Part shown: positions 1 through 7,561 of the stretch, one piece after another
Numbering within the stretch: the stretch's first letter is position 1
Layout of the letters: each line of letters begins with the position of its first letter
NCBI GenBank assembly: GCA_910585615.1
Contig: CAJUFO010000007.1
Coordinates: forward strand, 1-19,337
Source of the DNA: an uncultured Acetatifactor sp.
GTDB lineage: Bacteria; Bacillota; Clostridia; Lachnospirales; Lachnospiraceae
Length of the DNA: 19,337 nucleotides
Direction of reading: 5' to 3'
Notes under the pieces: model-generated
What the model was told of the DNA's origin: nothing
The model's database searches: none
The model's input: the letters and a program-made list of their open reading frames with translations, nothing else
Program-made: the position numbers and the translations under genes

Positions 1-2
1 TA

Positions 3-191
3 AATACTAATGGAATGACGAAAGAAATGATTGAATCTCTTGCTTTTTCGGAGGAGGAAAAGGCTGCTCTTGCGGAGGCAAGAAAGAGACCAGTTGTTTT
101 TGATGAAAATTGCCCAGAGACAACTCCAGAGAGGGCTCTGAAATTCAGACGTGTTAATCCGGCGAGAGGCCGCGTAGAAAAAGGGGCGTAA
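3..191 (+). CDS. C-terminal part of a small unknown protein (partial, enters from the left edge)
   Basis: An open frame enters from the left edge and ends at TAA 189-191, leaving about 62 visible residues. They are charged and soluble: a Glu/Lys/Ala-rich helix (SEEEKAALAEARKR), then VVFDENCPETTPERA and a basic tail (KFRRVNPARGR). No membrane segment is present. Methionines at codons starting 15 and 27 lack a clear SD, so the true start may lie outside the window. The VVFDE-CPE-TPE pattern recalls short antitoxin-like proteins of gut Clostridia, but only from memory and weakly, so no function is assigned. It ends 18 bases before the degenerate tRNA-Asn. Confidence 0.5.
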   Translation, partial: NTNGMTKEMIESLAFSEEEKAALAEARKRPVVFDENCPETTPERALKFRRVNPARGRVEKGA

Positions 192-209
192 AAATTCATA
201 TTTCTTCGG

Positions 210-283
210 TGTGCGACCGCACCCGTTGGTAGAGCACTCGGCTGTTAACCGAGTTGTTGTAGGTTCGAGCCCTACTCGGGGAG
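210..283 (+). tRNA. tRNA-Asn(GTT), degenerate 5' half, probably a pseudo-tRNA
   Basis: The 3' two thirds are a good tRNA-Asn. The anticodon stem 237-241/249-253 closes a seven-base loop with anticodon GTT at 244-246. The variable loop is five bases, and the T arm is gtagg-ttcgagc-cctac at 259-275. The 3' acceptor strand tcgggga (276-282) needs a 5' partner tccccga, but the sequence there is tgtgcga (210-216), giving two G-G mismatches and a wobble. The D stem gcac/gagc has one mismatch. The 5' portion (207-225) can instead fold into its own hairpin (cgg-t-gtgc/gcac-ccg). The 3' part recurs at 4674. A tRNA finder might still call it, but function is doubtful. No CCA is encoded. Confidence 0.55.
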
Positions 284-286
284 TAA

Positions 287-306
287 GGCGTCAAAGGGAT
301 GACGCC
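287..306 (+). other. Small hairpin with AAGGGA loop, downstream of the tRNA-Asn remnant
   Basis: The strands ggcgtca (287-293) and tgacgcc (300-306) form seven Watson-Crick pairs around the loop aaggga. The same position in the second repeat (4718-4737) keeps the loop but has a different stem sequence with compensatory changes, which suggests an RNA structure under selection. The function is unknown. Confidence 0.6.
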
Positions 307-315
307 CAGAAAAGT

Positions 316-344
316 CCCGTAAACATCAGTGTTTGCGGGATTTT
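316..344 (+). terminator. Intrinsic terminator after the tRNA-Asn remnant
   Basis: The strands cccgtaaaca (316-325) and tgtttgcggg (330-339) form a ten-pair stem with one G-T wobble and a TCAG tetraloop. The stem is followed by ATTTT and preceded by AAAAGT. The same stem-loop is repeated at 4747-4770. Confidence 0.85.
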
Positions 345-389
345 GTTATACCTAAGATTTGTGATTTATTGAGAAAATCGGTAGCAAGG

Positions 390-509
390 ATGAAACGCTA
401 TCTTAATAGAATTATGTTAAGAGAAGGAAGCAATGAGATTGTCTTGTTTGAGACAGATGGAAAGGCGGCAGACGCAATCTGTCTGAGGGATGAACCTAAA
501 TTCGGATAA
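390..509 (+). CDS. Possible 39-residue ORF just upstream of the GH31 gene
   Basis: ATG at 390 opens 39 codons ending at TAA 507-509, 19 bases before the preferred GH31 start and just ahead of that gene's SD. The product begins MKRYLNRIMLREGSNE and ends LRDEPKFG. It is soluble, has no Cys pair or membrane segment, and is not a signal peptide. The SD is poor. It may be a genuine small protein, the remnant of a gene cut by the rearrangement that placed the GH31 gene here, or chance. I do not recognise it. Confidence 0.25.
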   Translation: MKRYLNRIMLREGSNEIVLFETDGKAADAICLRDEPKFG

Positions 510-528
510 GACAAGGGAGGATTTAAAG

Positions 529-3500
529 ATGAGTAAATTGGATTCAAAGCTAAGCGGTGCAGAGTCTGTCAGAAAGGATTCTTCTCACGGAAATATTGTA
601 TACATAGATTTTAATGACAATATCAGAGGAAAGCTTACATTTTTAGAGGAGAGGATTTTCAGATATGATGTAGATCCAAGCGGTGTGTTCGGAATTTATG
701 CAGTGCCGAAAGATGAAGAACATACAGCGAAGATTCAGCAGCAGCCGGATGAATCAGAGGAATACAGCAAACCGGCGGCACAGGTATCCGAGACAGACGA
801 TCAGATTGAAGCAAGATGTAAGGACGTGGCTGTTGTCTGGGAAAAATCTACGGCAATAATGAAAATCAGATTACATGGACATACTGTCATGGAGGAGGCA
901 GAACCTCTTACAATCACAGAAGCGGAGACGATTCAGACACTTGTAAAGCAGGAAAATGAGCATTTCTTCGGGGGCGGGACACAGAACGGACGTTTTGTGC
1001 ATACAGGAAAGAAGATTCAGATTGTAAATGAAAGCGCATGGACAGATAATGGCGTGGCTTCACCGAATCCTTTTTATTTTACAACCGGAGGCTATGGTGT
1101 GCTTCGAAATACATTTGCAGAAGGATGCTATGACTTTGGAGAAGAAAACGGAAAAGCTGTGACAGCAATGCACAAGGAGAATAAGTTAAGCGCATATTAT
1201 TTTGTGTCTGACGGTGAAAACGGGAGCCGCATGACACAGGAATTATTGCGGGCATATTATAAAGTAACCGGAGACCCAATACTCCTTCCGGAGTACGGCT
1301 TCTATGAAGGTCACTTAAACTGCTATAACCGCGATTCATGGTCTGATGAGAAAGGTGATAAGCTTTGGAACGTAAAAGGAACAGATACAAGTGACAGTGA
1401 AGGTGTGACAGAATACGAGAGCGGTATGGCAAAAGGCTACCGCCTTGCAGAAGGACTTCATTCAGAGTCGTTAAATGGAGAGAGACCTACGGTAGCAACA
1501 GACAATTATCCCGAGAGTGTAGATACACCGTTTAAGTATTCAGCAAGAGCGGTTGTGGATACCTACTTGCATTTTGACATGCCTCTTGGATATATTCTGC
1601 CCAACGACGGCTATGGCGGAGGGTACGGTCAGAATGGTTACTATATGCAGGGCGGCGTGAATGAAGACGGCGGCAGTTCACCGGAACGTCTTGCCGCGGT
1701 AGATGCTAATGTGAACAACTTTGCACGATTCACAGAATATGCCAATGCCAAAGGTGTGGCAACGGGACTTTGGACGGAGAGTAATCTGGCTCCGGATTCA
1801 GACAGCCAGACATACTGGCATTTGCTTCGTGACTTCAAACAGGAGGTTGCCGTGGGCGGCGCTACGACTTTGAAGACGGACGTGGCATGGGTTGGCCCGG
1901 GATATTCTTTCCAGCTTAATGGCGTGAAGACGGCATATGATATCGTGACTACAATGTCTAATTTCCGTCCGAATATCATTTCTCTGGACGGATGGGCCGG
2001 TTCACAGCGTTTTTGCAGTGTGTGGACAGGGGATCAGACCGGCGGTAACTGGGAATATATCCGTTTCCATATTCCGACCTATATCGGAAGTTCTCTGAGT
2101 GGTAATCCGAATATCGGAAGTGATATGGACGGTATTTTCGGAGGAAAGGCGTTGATCGGAGTCCGTGATTATCAGTGGAAAGCATTTACTCCGCAAATGC
2201 TCAATATGGACGGTTGGGGAAGTTACGTGAAAGCGCCGTATACGTTCGGAGATCCATACACAGGAATCAACCGTATGTATTTGAAGATAAAGTCAAAACT
2301 CATGCCATATATCTATACAAGCGCGGCATCGGCAGCTAATATTGACACCGGAAATGATGACACAGGCCTTCCGATGGTACGCGCAATGTTCTTAGAGTAT
2401 CCGGAGGATATGTATGCTTATACCAGGCAGGTACAGTATCAGTATATGCTTGGCGCCAATGTACTTGTAGCTCCGGTCTATAAAAGCGTTGCGGCAGATG
2501 AGATTGGAAATGATGTCAGAAATAATATTTACCTTCCGGATGCAGAAGAAATCTGGATCGACTATCTGACAGGGGAGAAGTACAAAGGAGGACAGGTACT
2601 CAATAACTTTGAAGCGCCGCTTTGGAAACTTCCGGTATTTGTGAAGAACGGAACAATTCTTCCGATGTACGAAGCAAACAATACACCGGATGAGATTAAC
2701 AAGGCAATCCGTATTGTGGAATTTTGGCCGGCAGGCAGCAGCGTCTATACGGCATTTGAAGATGACGGAAAATATATTAAGAATGAGACAAAACAGGAAG
2801 AGACATATGGAACGATTGGGCATGTTTCTTATGGAGACCATGTATCCACGACTTATACATCAAGTGTAGAAGGGGACACAGTGGCGATCATGGCAGAGCC
2901 TTCTGTGGGAAATTACAAAGGATTTGAGCCTGAGAGAAAGACGACCTTTATTGTAAACCTTTCTAAGAAGCCGGAGGAAGTGCTTGCCAGGAATGGCGAA
3001 ATGGAGCTTCATATGGAAGAAGTATGTGATAAAGCGGTGTTTGAGGCAATTGTACCGAAAAATGGAGAAGCAGTATTCTTTTATGACGAGGCGCCGGCCC
3101 TTATGACTTACGCATCAGAAAAAGAGTCAGAGATGAATAAACTTACGAAAGACGTAAGAACTACTCCTAAGCTTTACATAAAACTTTCAGAAGCAGACAT
3201 AAGGAAAGAAAGCCAGACAGTAGAAATCAAAGGATTTGTAAGTGACATGCTTCATATGGAAGAAAAAGAGAATGAGGCGCTGGAAATCCCGGCTCTTCAG
3301 GCGGTAGAAGAGAAGGTGACTCCGACAAGCATCTGGCTTGACTGGACAGAAGTGAAAGGAGCATCTTCCTATGAGATGCTGGTGGACGGAAGAATCTATT
3401 CCATGGGAAAAGCCCTTTCTTACGAGCATGATGAACTGGAGTACCATTCAGAACATTCTTACCGTGTACGTTCCAGAAATACGGAGGGGTACTCCGCGTG

Positions 3501-4590
3501 GAGTGATGAGATTAATGCAAGTTCGCTTTTGGATCCATGGATAAATGAGGTTGGCGCTCTTGGTAAGATTACATGGACAGGTAATAATGAGGATATAGAT
3601 CTCCGTTATCTCAACGACCATGCATTTGCAGGGCTGTTCTTCAGCTGGGATGATGTAAACAAAGTAAAACCTGCGGTAATTTATGACTTTGGCGCTGTAT
3701 ATGAGTTGGACAAATTTGACTATTACCCGCGTGACACTTATGGAAACGGTACGGCAGTGAGAATGAACGTGTACTCCAGTCTGGACGGCGTTCACTGGAA
3801 GACGGAATGGGACGGGACAAAGGAGGAACCATGGACTTACGATACAAGCCTTGAATTGGAAGAAAATGCCAGGACAGTAACGCTAGACGGGGCAAAAGCG
3901 CGTTTCCTGAAAGCAGAAGCAATTGAATGTAAGGGAAATAAATTTGCAACTCACGAGATGCCGGTATATAAAAAAGAAGGCACAAAAGGATTTGCAGTGG
4001 GAAGTACCAATATGAACGCCACGGTTACCGAAGGCGACTATACGAACATGAAGAACTATCTTGGAACAAGTGTGAAAGACGGTTCTAACTTTACGGATCA
4101 GATTCAGAAACGTTGCGGCGATATTAACATGAACGGCATCTATGATGTATATGATTATGCATACACGATGTTTCATTTAGATGACGGAACGACTATGACC
4201 GGTAAACCGGAAGGAAGTATTGCGCTTGTTCCTGAAAGCGAGAGTGTAAAGGCGGGAGAGACATTTACCATGACGGTTCTTGCAAAAGACGCTTTGAACG
4301 TCAACGCGTTCGGTAAAGTGATCGACTATAACCCAGCAAAACTGGAATTTGTGTCAATTGAAGGAAATGATTCCGTAAAACAGATGGAAAACTTAACTGT
4401 GAATAAAGTATACTCTGACGGCACGGCTTATGTGAACCTTGCATTTGCAAACCGCGGAAATAAAAAGCTTTATAATGGAAGCGATGAGCTTGCGGTCATT
4501 ACTATGAAGGCGCTTGCGGATGTAAGACCGGCAGAAGAGATGGAATGTGAGGGCGTTCTTCTCATCGGGCCGGGATTTGATACGGTATAA
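529..4590 (+). CDS. GH31 family glycosidase with FN3, F5/8-type, dockerin-like and cohesin-like modules (probable alpha-N-acetylgalactosaminidase type)
   Basis: A multidomain glycoside hydrolase of about 1353 aa. I chose ATG 529 because GGGAGG lies at 515-520; the frame is also open from ATG 490, which has no SD. Numbering is from 529. A GH31 N-terminal beta domain leads into the (beta/alpha)8 barrel, with likely nucleophile Asp451 in LKTDVAWVGPG and acid/base Asp502 in VWTGDQTGG. Then come a beta C-domain, an FN3-like module (about 920-1003), an F5/8-type carbohydrate-binding module (about 1004-1154), a dockerin-like EF-hand loop GDINMNGIYD (from about 1197) and a cohesin-like domain (about 1229-1340). 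The catalytic motifs resemble the GH31 branch that removes alpha-GalNAc from mucin-type O-glycans; that substrate is inference. No signal peptide or membrane helix is visible, which is odd for a protein carrying surface-assembly modules. The GC is lower than in the core genes to the right. Confidence 0.88.
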   Translation: MSKLDSKLSGAESVRKDSSHGNIVYIDFNDNIRGKLTFLEERIFRYDVDPSGVFGIYAVPKDEEHTAKIQQQPDESEEYSKPAAQVSETDDQIEARCKDVAVVWEKSTAIMKIRLHGHTVMEEAEPLTITEAETIQTLVKQENEHFFGGGTQNGRFVHTGKKIQIVNESAWTDNGVASPNPFYFTTGGYGVLRNTFAEGCYDFGEENGKAVTAMHKENKLSAYYFVSDGENGSRMTQELLRAYYKVTGDPILLPEYGFYEGHLNCYNRDSWSDEKGDKLWNVKGTDTSDSEGVTEYESGMAKGYRLAEGLHSESLNGERPTVATDNYPESVDTPFKYSARAVVDTYLHFDMPLGYILPNDGYGGGYGQNGYYMQGGVNEDGGSSPERLAAVDANVNNFARFTEYANAKGVATGLWTESNLAPDSDSQTYWHLLRDFKQEVAVGGATTLKTDVAWVGPGYSFQLNGVKTAYDIVTTMSNFRPNIISLDGWAGSQRFCSVWTGDQTGGNWEYIRFHIPTYIGSSLSGNPNIGSDMDGIFGGKALIGVRDYQWKAFTPQMLNMDGWGSYVKAPYTFGDPYTGINRMYLKIKSKLMPYIYTSAASAANIDTGNDDTGLPMVRAMFLEYPEDMYAYTRQVQYQYMLGANVLVAPVYKSVAADEIGNDVRNNIYLPDAEEIWIDYLTGEKYKGGQVLNNFEAPLWKLPVFVKNGTILPMYEANNTPDEINKAIRIVEFWPAGSSVYTAFEDDGKYIKNETKQEETYGTIGHVSYGDHVSTTYTSSVEGDTVAIMAEPSVGNYKGFEPERKTTFIVNLSKKPEEVLARNGEMELHMEEVCDKAVFEAIVPKNGEAVFFYDEAPALMTYASEKESEMNKLTKDVRTTPKLYIKLSEADIRKESQTVEIKGFVSDMLHMEEKENEALEIPALQAVEEKVTPTSIWLDWTEVKGASSYEMLVDGRIYSMGKALSYEHDELEYHSEHSYRVRSRNTEGYSAWSDEINASSLLDPWINEVGALGKITWTGNNEDIDLRYLNDHAFAGLFFSWDDVNKVKPAVIYDFGAVYELDKFDYYPRDTYGNGTAVRMNVYSSLDGVHWKTEWDGTKEEPWTYDTSLELEENARTVTLDGAKARFLKAEAIECKGNKFATHEMPVYKKEGTKGFAVGSTNMNATVTEGDYTNMKNYLGTSVKDGSNFTDQIQKRCGDINMNGIYDVYDYAYTMFHLDDGTTMTGKPEGSIALVPESESVKAGETFTMTVLAKDALNVNAFGKVIDYNPAKLEFVSIEGNDSVKQMENLTVNKVYSDGTAYVNLAFANRGNKKLYNGSDELAVITMKALADVRPAEEMECEGVLLIGPGFDTV

Positions 4591-4592
4591 TA

Positions 4593-4617
4593 TCGAAACA
4601 GAAAGGCGCTGTTTCGA
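4593..4617 (+). terminator. Hairpin immediately after the GH31 stop
   Basis: A perfect nine-pair stem, tcgaaacag (4593-4601) and ctgtttcga (4609-4617), has a seven-base loop and starts two bases after the stop codon. The following CTTCTGATTT is only moderately T-rich, so it may be a weak terminator or an mRNA 3'-end stabiliser. A second perfect hairpin, gtgcgc-tgaa-gcgcac, lies at 4631-4646. Confidence 0.5.
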
Positions 4618-4673
4618 CTTCTGATTTCAGGTGCGCTGAAGCGCACAAAAATATGGTGTAATTAGAAAATAAT

Positions 4674-4775
4674 TGTTAACCGAAGGGTTGTTGGTTCGAG
4701 CCTTACTCGGGGAGTAAAATGCCAAAGGGATGGTACTTAGAAAAAGCCCGTAAACATCAGTGTTTGCGGGCTTTT
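4674..4775 (+). repeat. Direct repeat copy 2: tRNA-Asn 3' fragment + hairpin + terminator
   Basis: Second copy of the unit at 243-344, offset by 4431 bases. It starts at the anticodon (TGTTAACCGA) and has no tRNA 5' half. Its T-arm 3' strand is damaged (cttac opposite gttgg), so it cannot be a functional tRNA. ACTCGGGGAGTAA and the terminator core are identical to copy 1. Confidence 0.8.
4746..4775. terminator. Bidirectional intrinsic terminator between the GH31 gene and the convergent ABC permease
   Basis: An 11-pair stem, gcccgtaaaca (4746-4756) and tgtttgcgggc (4761-4771), has a TCAG loop. It is flanked by AAAAA on the left and TTTT on the right, so it gives a U-tract on either strand. 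It sits 18 bases from the stop of the minus-strand permease and can serve both converging units. Confidence 0.85.
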
Positions 4776-4793
4776 CCGTGCGGAAGAATCGCT

Positions 4794-5864
4794 TCACCCG
4801 CCCAGCCGTATCCGCTGGGTCAGCGATGTTTTGGTCAACATCCGATAGGAAAGCTCCGCAGTCACGCCGCCGGCAGCGAACAGGAAAAGTAGGATTCCTA
4901 TGGCCGGAAGTGAGATCAGAGCAATATCCACTCCGAATGTCTGTGTCAGTATTGCATGGGACAAAACGGAACCGACAACGAAAGAGGCAAGGCCGAACAC
5001 GCCGCCTACGCTGTTCTCATACAGCAGCATCTTGCGGAGCTGGCAGCGGGTCATGCCGACTGTTTCCAGCATGGCGAATTCTCGCCGCCGCAGCACCATG
5101 GAAGTCAGGGCGCTGTTTACCATGTTCAAAAGGCCAATCAGAAATATGATTCCGCAAAGGCTGTATCCGGTAAGGCGAAGCGCTGCCAACCGTGCCCGCA
5201 GATTGGCAAGCATGTTCAGCTTTCCGGATGCACGGTAGAGGTATGAGGTGCCGTTGAAGTCCAGGCCTCTTCCATTGGTATACGCCTGCACTTCTTCCCG
5301 GAGTGTTTCTCCCATCCCCACCTTTGCGTTGGCGAGAACGGCAAAAACCGGTGCGTCAGGAAATTCTTTTTCAAAGACGCTCATGGGAAGCAGAAACAGC
5401 GCTTCCTCCGAACCGAGATACTGACACGAACATATTTCTCCCAGCGCCGTATGGATACCGTATGGCAGTTTTGCGCCAATCACTTCATAGTCCATTTCCA
5501 AAGCGTCCGAGGACAGCGCATCCCCGATAAAAAAATACGTGGAATCAAAAGACTGCCCATAATCATCTGTAGAAATGTGCAAAACATGACGGCTATCATA
5601 CAGTTCCTCTCCCTTATAGAAAATGGATTTCTTATCCTCCTCAGATACGACAAGATACGGACAAAGCGCATCGGGAATTCCGAGGACAACGGAGTTTATC
5701 AGGCCGCTGTCAAGGATGTCCTGATACGCTTTAAGCGCAAATTCATCTTTCTGCTGTAGGCTGAACCGATAGGGCAGGATTTTTCCGCTCAGGCTCATAA
5801 AAACAGGAGAAAGCAGCCTGAAACCGATAAAATATCCCAGCAAAAGGCCTGCGGGAAGGGCAGC
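4794..5864 (-). pseudogene. C-terminal half of an FtsX-type ABC transporter permease, cut off by an in-frame TGA
   Basis: This half continues in the same frame as the upstream half, directly after the TGA at 5865-5867: AALPAGLLLGYFIGFRLL completes a membrane helix begun before the stop. A large extracytoplasmic domain follows, then three more helices (around LCGIIFLIGLLNMVNSAL, VFGLASFVVGSVL and LPAIGILLFLFAAGG). The stretch LRRREFAMLETVGMTRCQL is typical of FtsX-family permeases, just before the last pair of helices. A TTG at 5843 could reinitiate, giving 349 aa without the first half. The two halves plus the stop codon make about 680 codons, a plausible full-length two-FtsX-domain permease. 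It ends next to the bidirectional terminator. Confidence 0.8.
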
Positions 5865-6833
5865 TCACCCAATGAGGATGATCTGCACATAGGTCAGCCG
5901 CTTCATCTGCCGGTAGGTCGTGCCGATTACCTGCAATAGACCCAATGTGCGCATATCCTGCGCCAGGGAAATAGAGAAAATATTATAAATCAGCAAAAAC
6001 GCAGCAAAGAAGACTACCGCAACAACAAAAAGAATCAACAGGACATTGCCTGGCCGGAAGAACACACCGAAATCTGCGGCGGCATACGCGTAATTGATTT
6101 GCGAGCCCACGCCCACGCCCGGAAGTTCCCATTCTTCGAGACGCTCCGTCACCGCTTCAAGCCTTCTGTCAATTCCGAAACTGCTGTGGAATCTGATCAT
6201 CACTTGGGCGGCCATGTCGACTTGATCGGCCATGCCGATTTTCGGAAGGCTGTTTTCATCGTACAGCGTGACCGCCGAGAGCGGCGTGTCCGCTTCACAG
6301 TCGTAAAAACCGGATACTGTGTAGGCTATTTCCATTGTTTCGCCATTTGAGCAGTCATATGTGAACCGAACGTGATTTCCCACAGAGGCAGCAGGAAATG
6401 CTTTTTCATACAGCATGATTTCATCCCGGGATTGGGGGAATTGACCCTTGGTGGGGGTCATGAACAAGTGCGGAAGGCTTTTCTCACTGTCTGTGAAAGC
6501 AATGTCCATTCCCTGATGCCCACTGCCCGTATAAACTGTATCTGCGGAAATCGCGCTGTGTATACCTAAGAGGAATGCTTCCGAAACCTCAGGCGCGTTT
6601 TGGATTTCACGGCACAACGTCTCTATGGAGACGGAATAACATGTTCCTGTAACCGATGCGTGAAAATCCGATCCGGCCGCCAGCATTCTTGATAGCTGGG
6701 TGGAATCCAGAATGCAGTAGGAAATGCTGATCACGGTCATATCTAGAATCGAGGTGAGCACCGCTGCCACTGCGGCAAATATAGTGCGGAGCCGGTGGGA
6801 TTGTATCTGTAAGCATGCCAGTCTGAAAATCAT
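5865..6833 (-). pseudogene. N-terminal half of the FtsX-type ABC transporter permease (premature TGA)
   Basis: 322 codons from ATG 6833 to a TGA at 5865-5867. A first membrane helix near the N-terminus (LRTIFAAVAAVLTSILDMTV) is followed by an extracytoplasmic domain of about 200 residues and a second helix (VLLILFVVAVVFFAAFLLIY). The cytoplasmic motif DMRTLGLLQVIGTTYRQMKR follows, and the frame stops inside the third helix at QIILIG. The start overlaps the ATPase stop (ATGA at 6830-6833), as is usual for ABC ATPase/permease pairs of antimicrobial-peptide export or resistance modules. Half a permease ending inside a helix is unlikely to transport. The TGA could derive from CGA, GGA or TGG by one change. 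Confidence 0.8.
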
Positions 6834-7561
6834 AGTCTGCCCTCCACGCTGTCGGACACAATGCGGCCATCCTCGATACGGATTCTCCGGGAAGCCATTT
6901 GCGCCAGCTCCTCATTGTGGGTAATCATGATGATGGTTTGACAAAAGGAGCGGTTCAGCTTCTCCAAAAGGAGCATGACTTCCAGGCTTGTCCTGCTGTC
7001 AAGATTCCCGGTGGGTTCGTCCGCAAGGACGATATGCGGCTTTGTGGCCAGCGCCCGCGCGATAGCGACGCGCTGCTGCTGGCCGCCGGAGAGCTGCGAG
7101 GGCATGGAATACCGCTTTTCGTAAATGCCCAGAGTCGAAAGAAGATGCTCTATTTCCCCGCGGTCGGCTTTCAGCTTGTCAAGTCCCAAAGGCAGCGTGA
7201 TATTTTCCCAGATGTTCAGCCCGGGAATCAGGTTATAGCTCTGAAATACAAATCCGATATACCGCCGCCGAAAAACCGTGAGGGGGTCGGGTGCCAGGGA
7301 ATAGAGGTCTGTGCCGTCGATTGTCACAGTTCCTTCGGTAGGGCGGTCGATGCCGCCCAACAGATGCAGCAACGTGCTCTTGCCGCTGCCGCATAAGGCA
7401 GTCAGCCCCTGGGGGATGCCCACGGAAAACACGATGCTTTTCTTCTCCGCTGCGGGTACGACGGCTGACAGGGCTTGTGCCGTTAAGGTCTCTACCGATT
7501 CCATGGCAGGATGCACATTCTCCTCAATCAGCCCGCCCTCACACCGGGAGAGCTTCACCAA
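6830..7561 (-). pseudogene. ABC transporter ATPase lacking its 5' end, fused in frame to a histidine-kinase fragment
   Basis: About 243 residues from a TTG at 7561; the frame is open somewhat further upstream. Residues 1-57 are not ABC sequence: VKLSRCEGGLIEENVHPA and the following stretch to GLTALC match the region of VanS/BceS-like kinases after the phosphoacceptor helix. From Gly58 (codon 7388-7390) it is a MacB/BceA-type ATPase: GSGKSTLL, Q-loop VFQSYNLIP, signature LSGGQQQRVAIARAL, Walker B IVLADEPTGNLDS and H-loop MITHNEE. The junction falls within the P-loop: in GxxxxGK the first glycine is replaced (Ala55) and the roughly 35-40 upstream residues, including the A-loop strand, are missing. 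It is probably inactive. Its stop overlaps the permease start. Confidence 0.85.

Larger units (their letters stand above)
243..344 (+). repeat. Direct repeat copy 1: tRNA-Asn 3' part + hairpin + terminator
   Basis: This 102-bp unit aligns without gaps to 4674-4775, with about 17 mismatches (roughly 83% identity counted by eye). It covers the anticodon loop to the tRNA 3' end, then a hairpin with loop AAGGGA, then a terminator whose 24-base core is identical in both copies. The two copies bracket the GH31 gene, as attachment-site duplications bracket an island, but no integrase lies between them. It could also be a repeated tRNA-derived RNA element. Confidence 0.8.

Noticed and set aside
286..344. 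T-box riboswitch upstream of the GH31 gene
   Set aside because: No T-box sequence (AGGGTGG-type) or specifier stem is present. The tRNA-like part is a real tRNA 3' half and the terminator has no competing antiterminator.
5865..5867. TGA as selenocysteine or a recoded codon in the permease
   Set aside because: The codon falls in a membrane helix of a family with no selenoproteins. I see no conserved hairpin serving as an insertion signal, and two neighbouring genes are also broken. A nonsense mutation is simpler.
6830..7561. A genuine new kinase-ATPase signalling transporter protein
   Set aside because: The kinase part has no phosphoacceptor or catalytic domain, the ATPase part lacks the first P-loop glycine, and both neighbours carry lesions. 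Decay by deletion explains it better, though it is kept as a finding because the frame is preserved.
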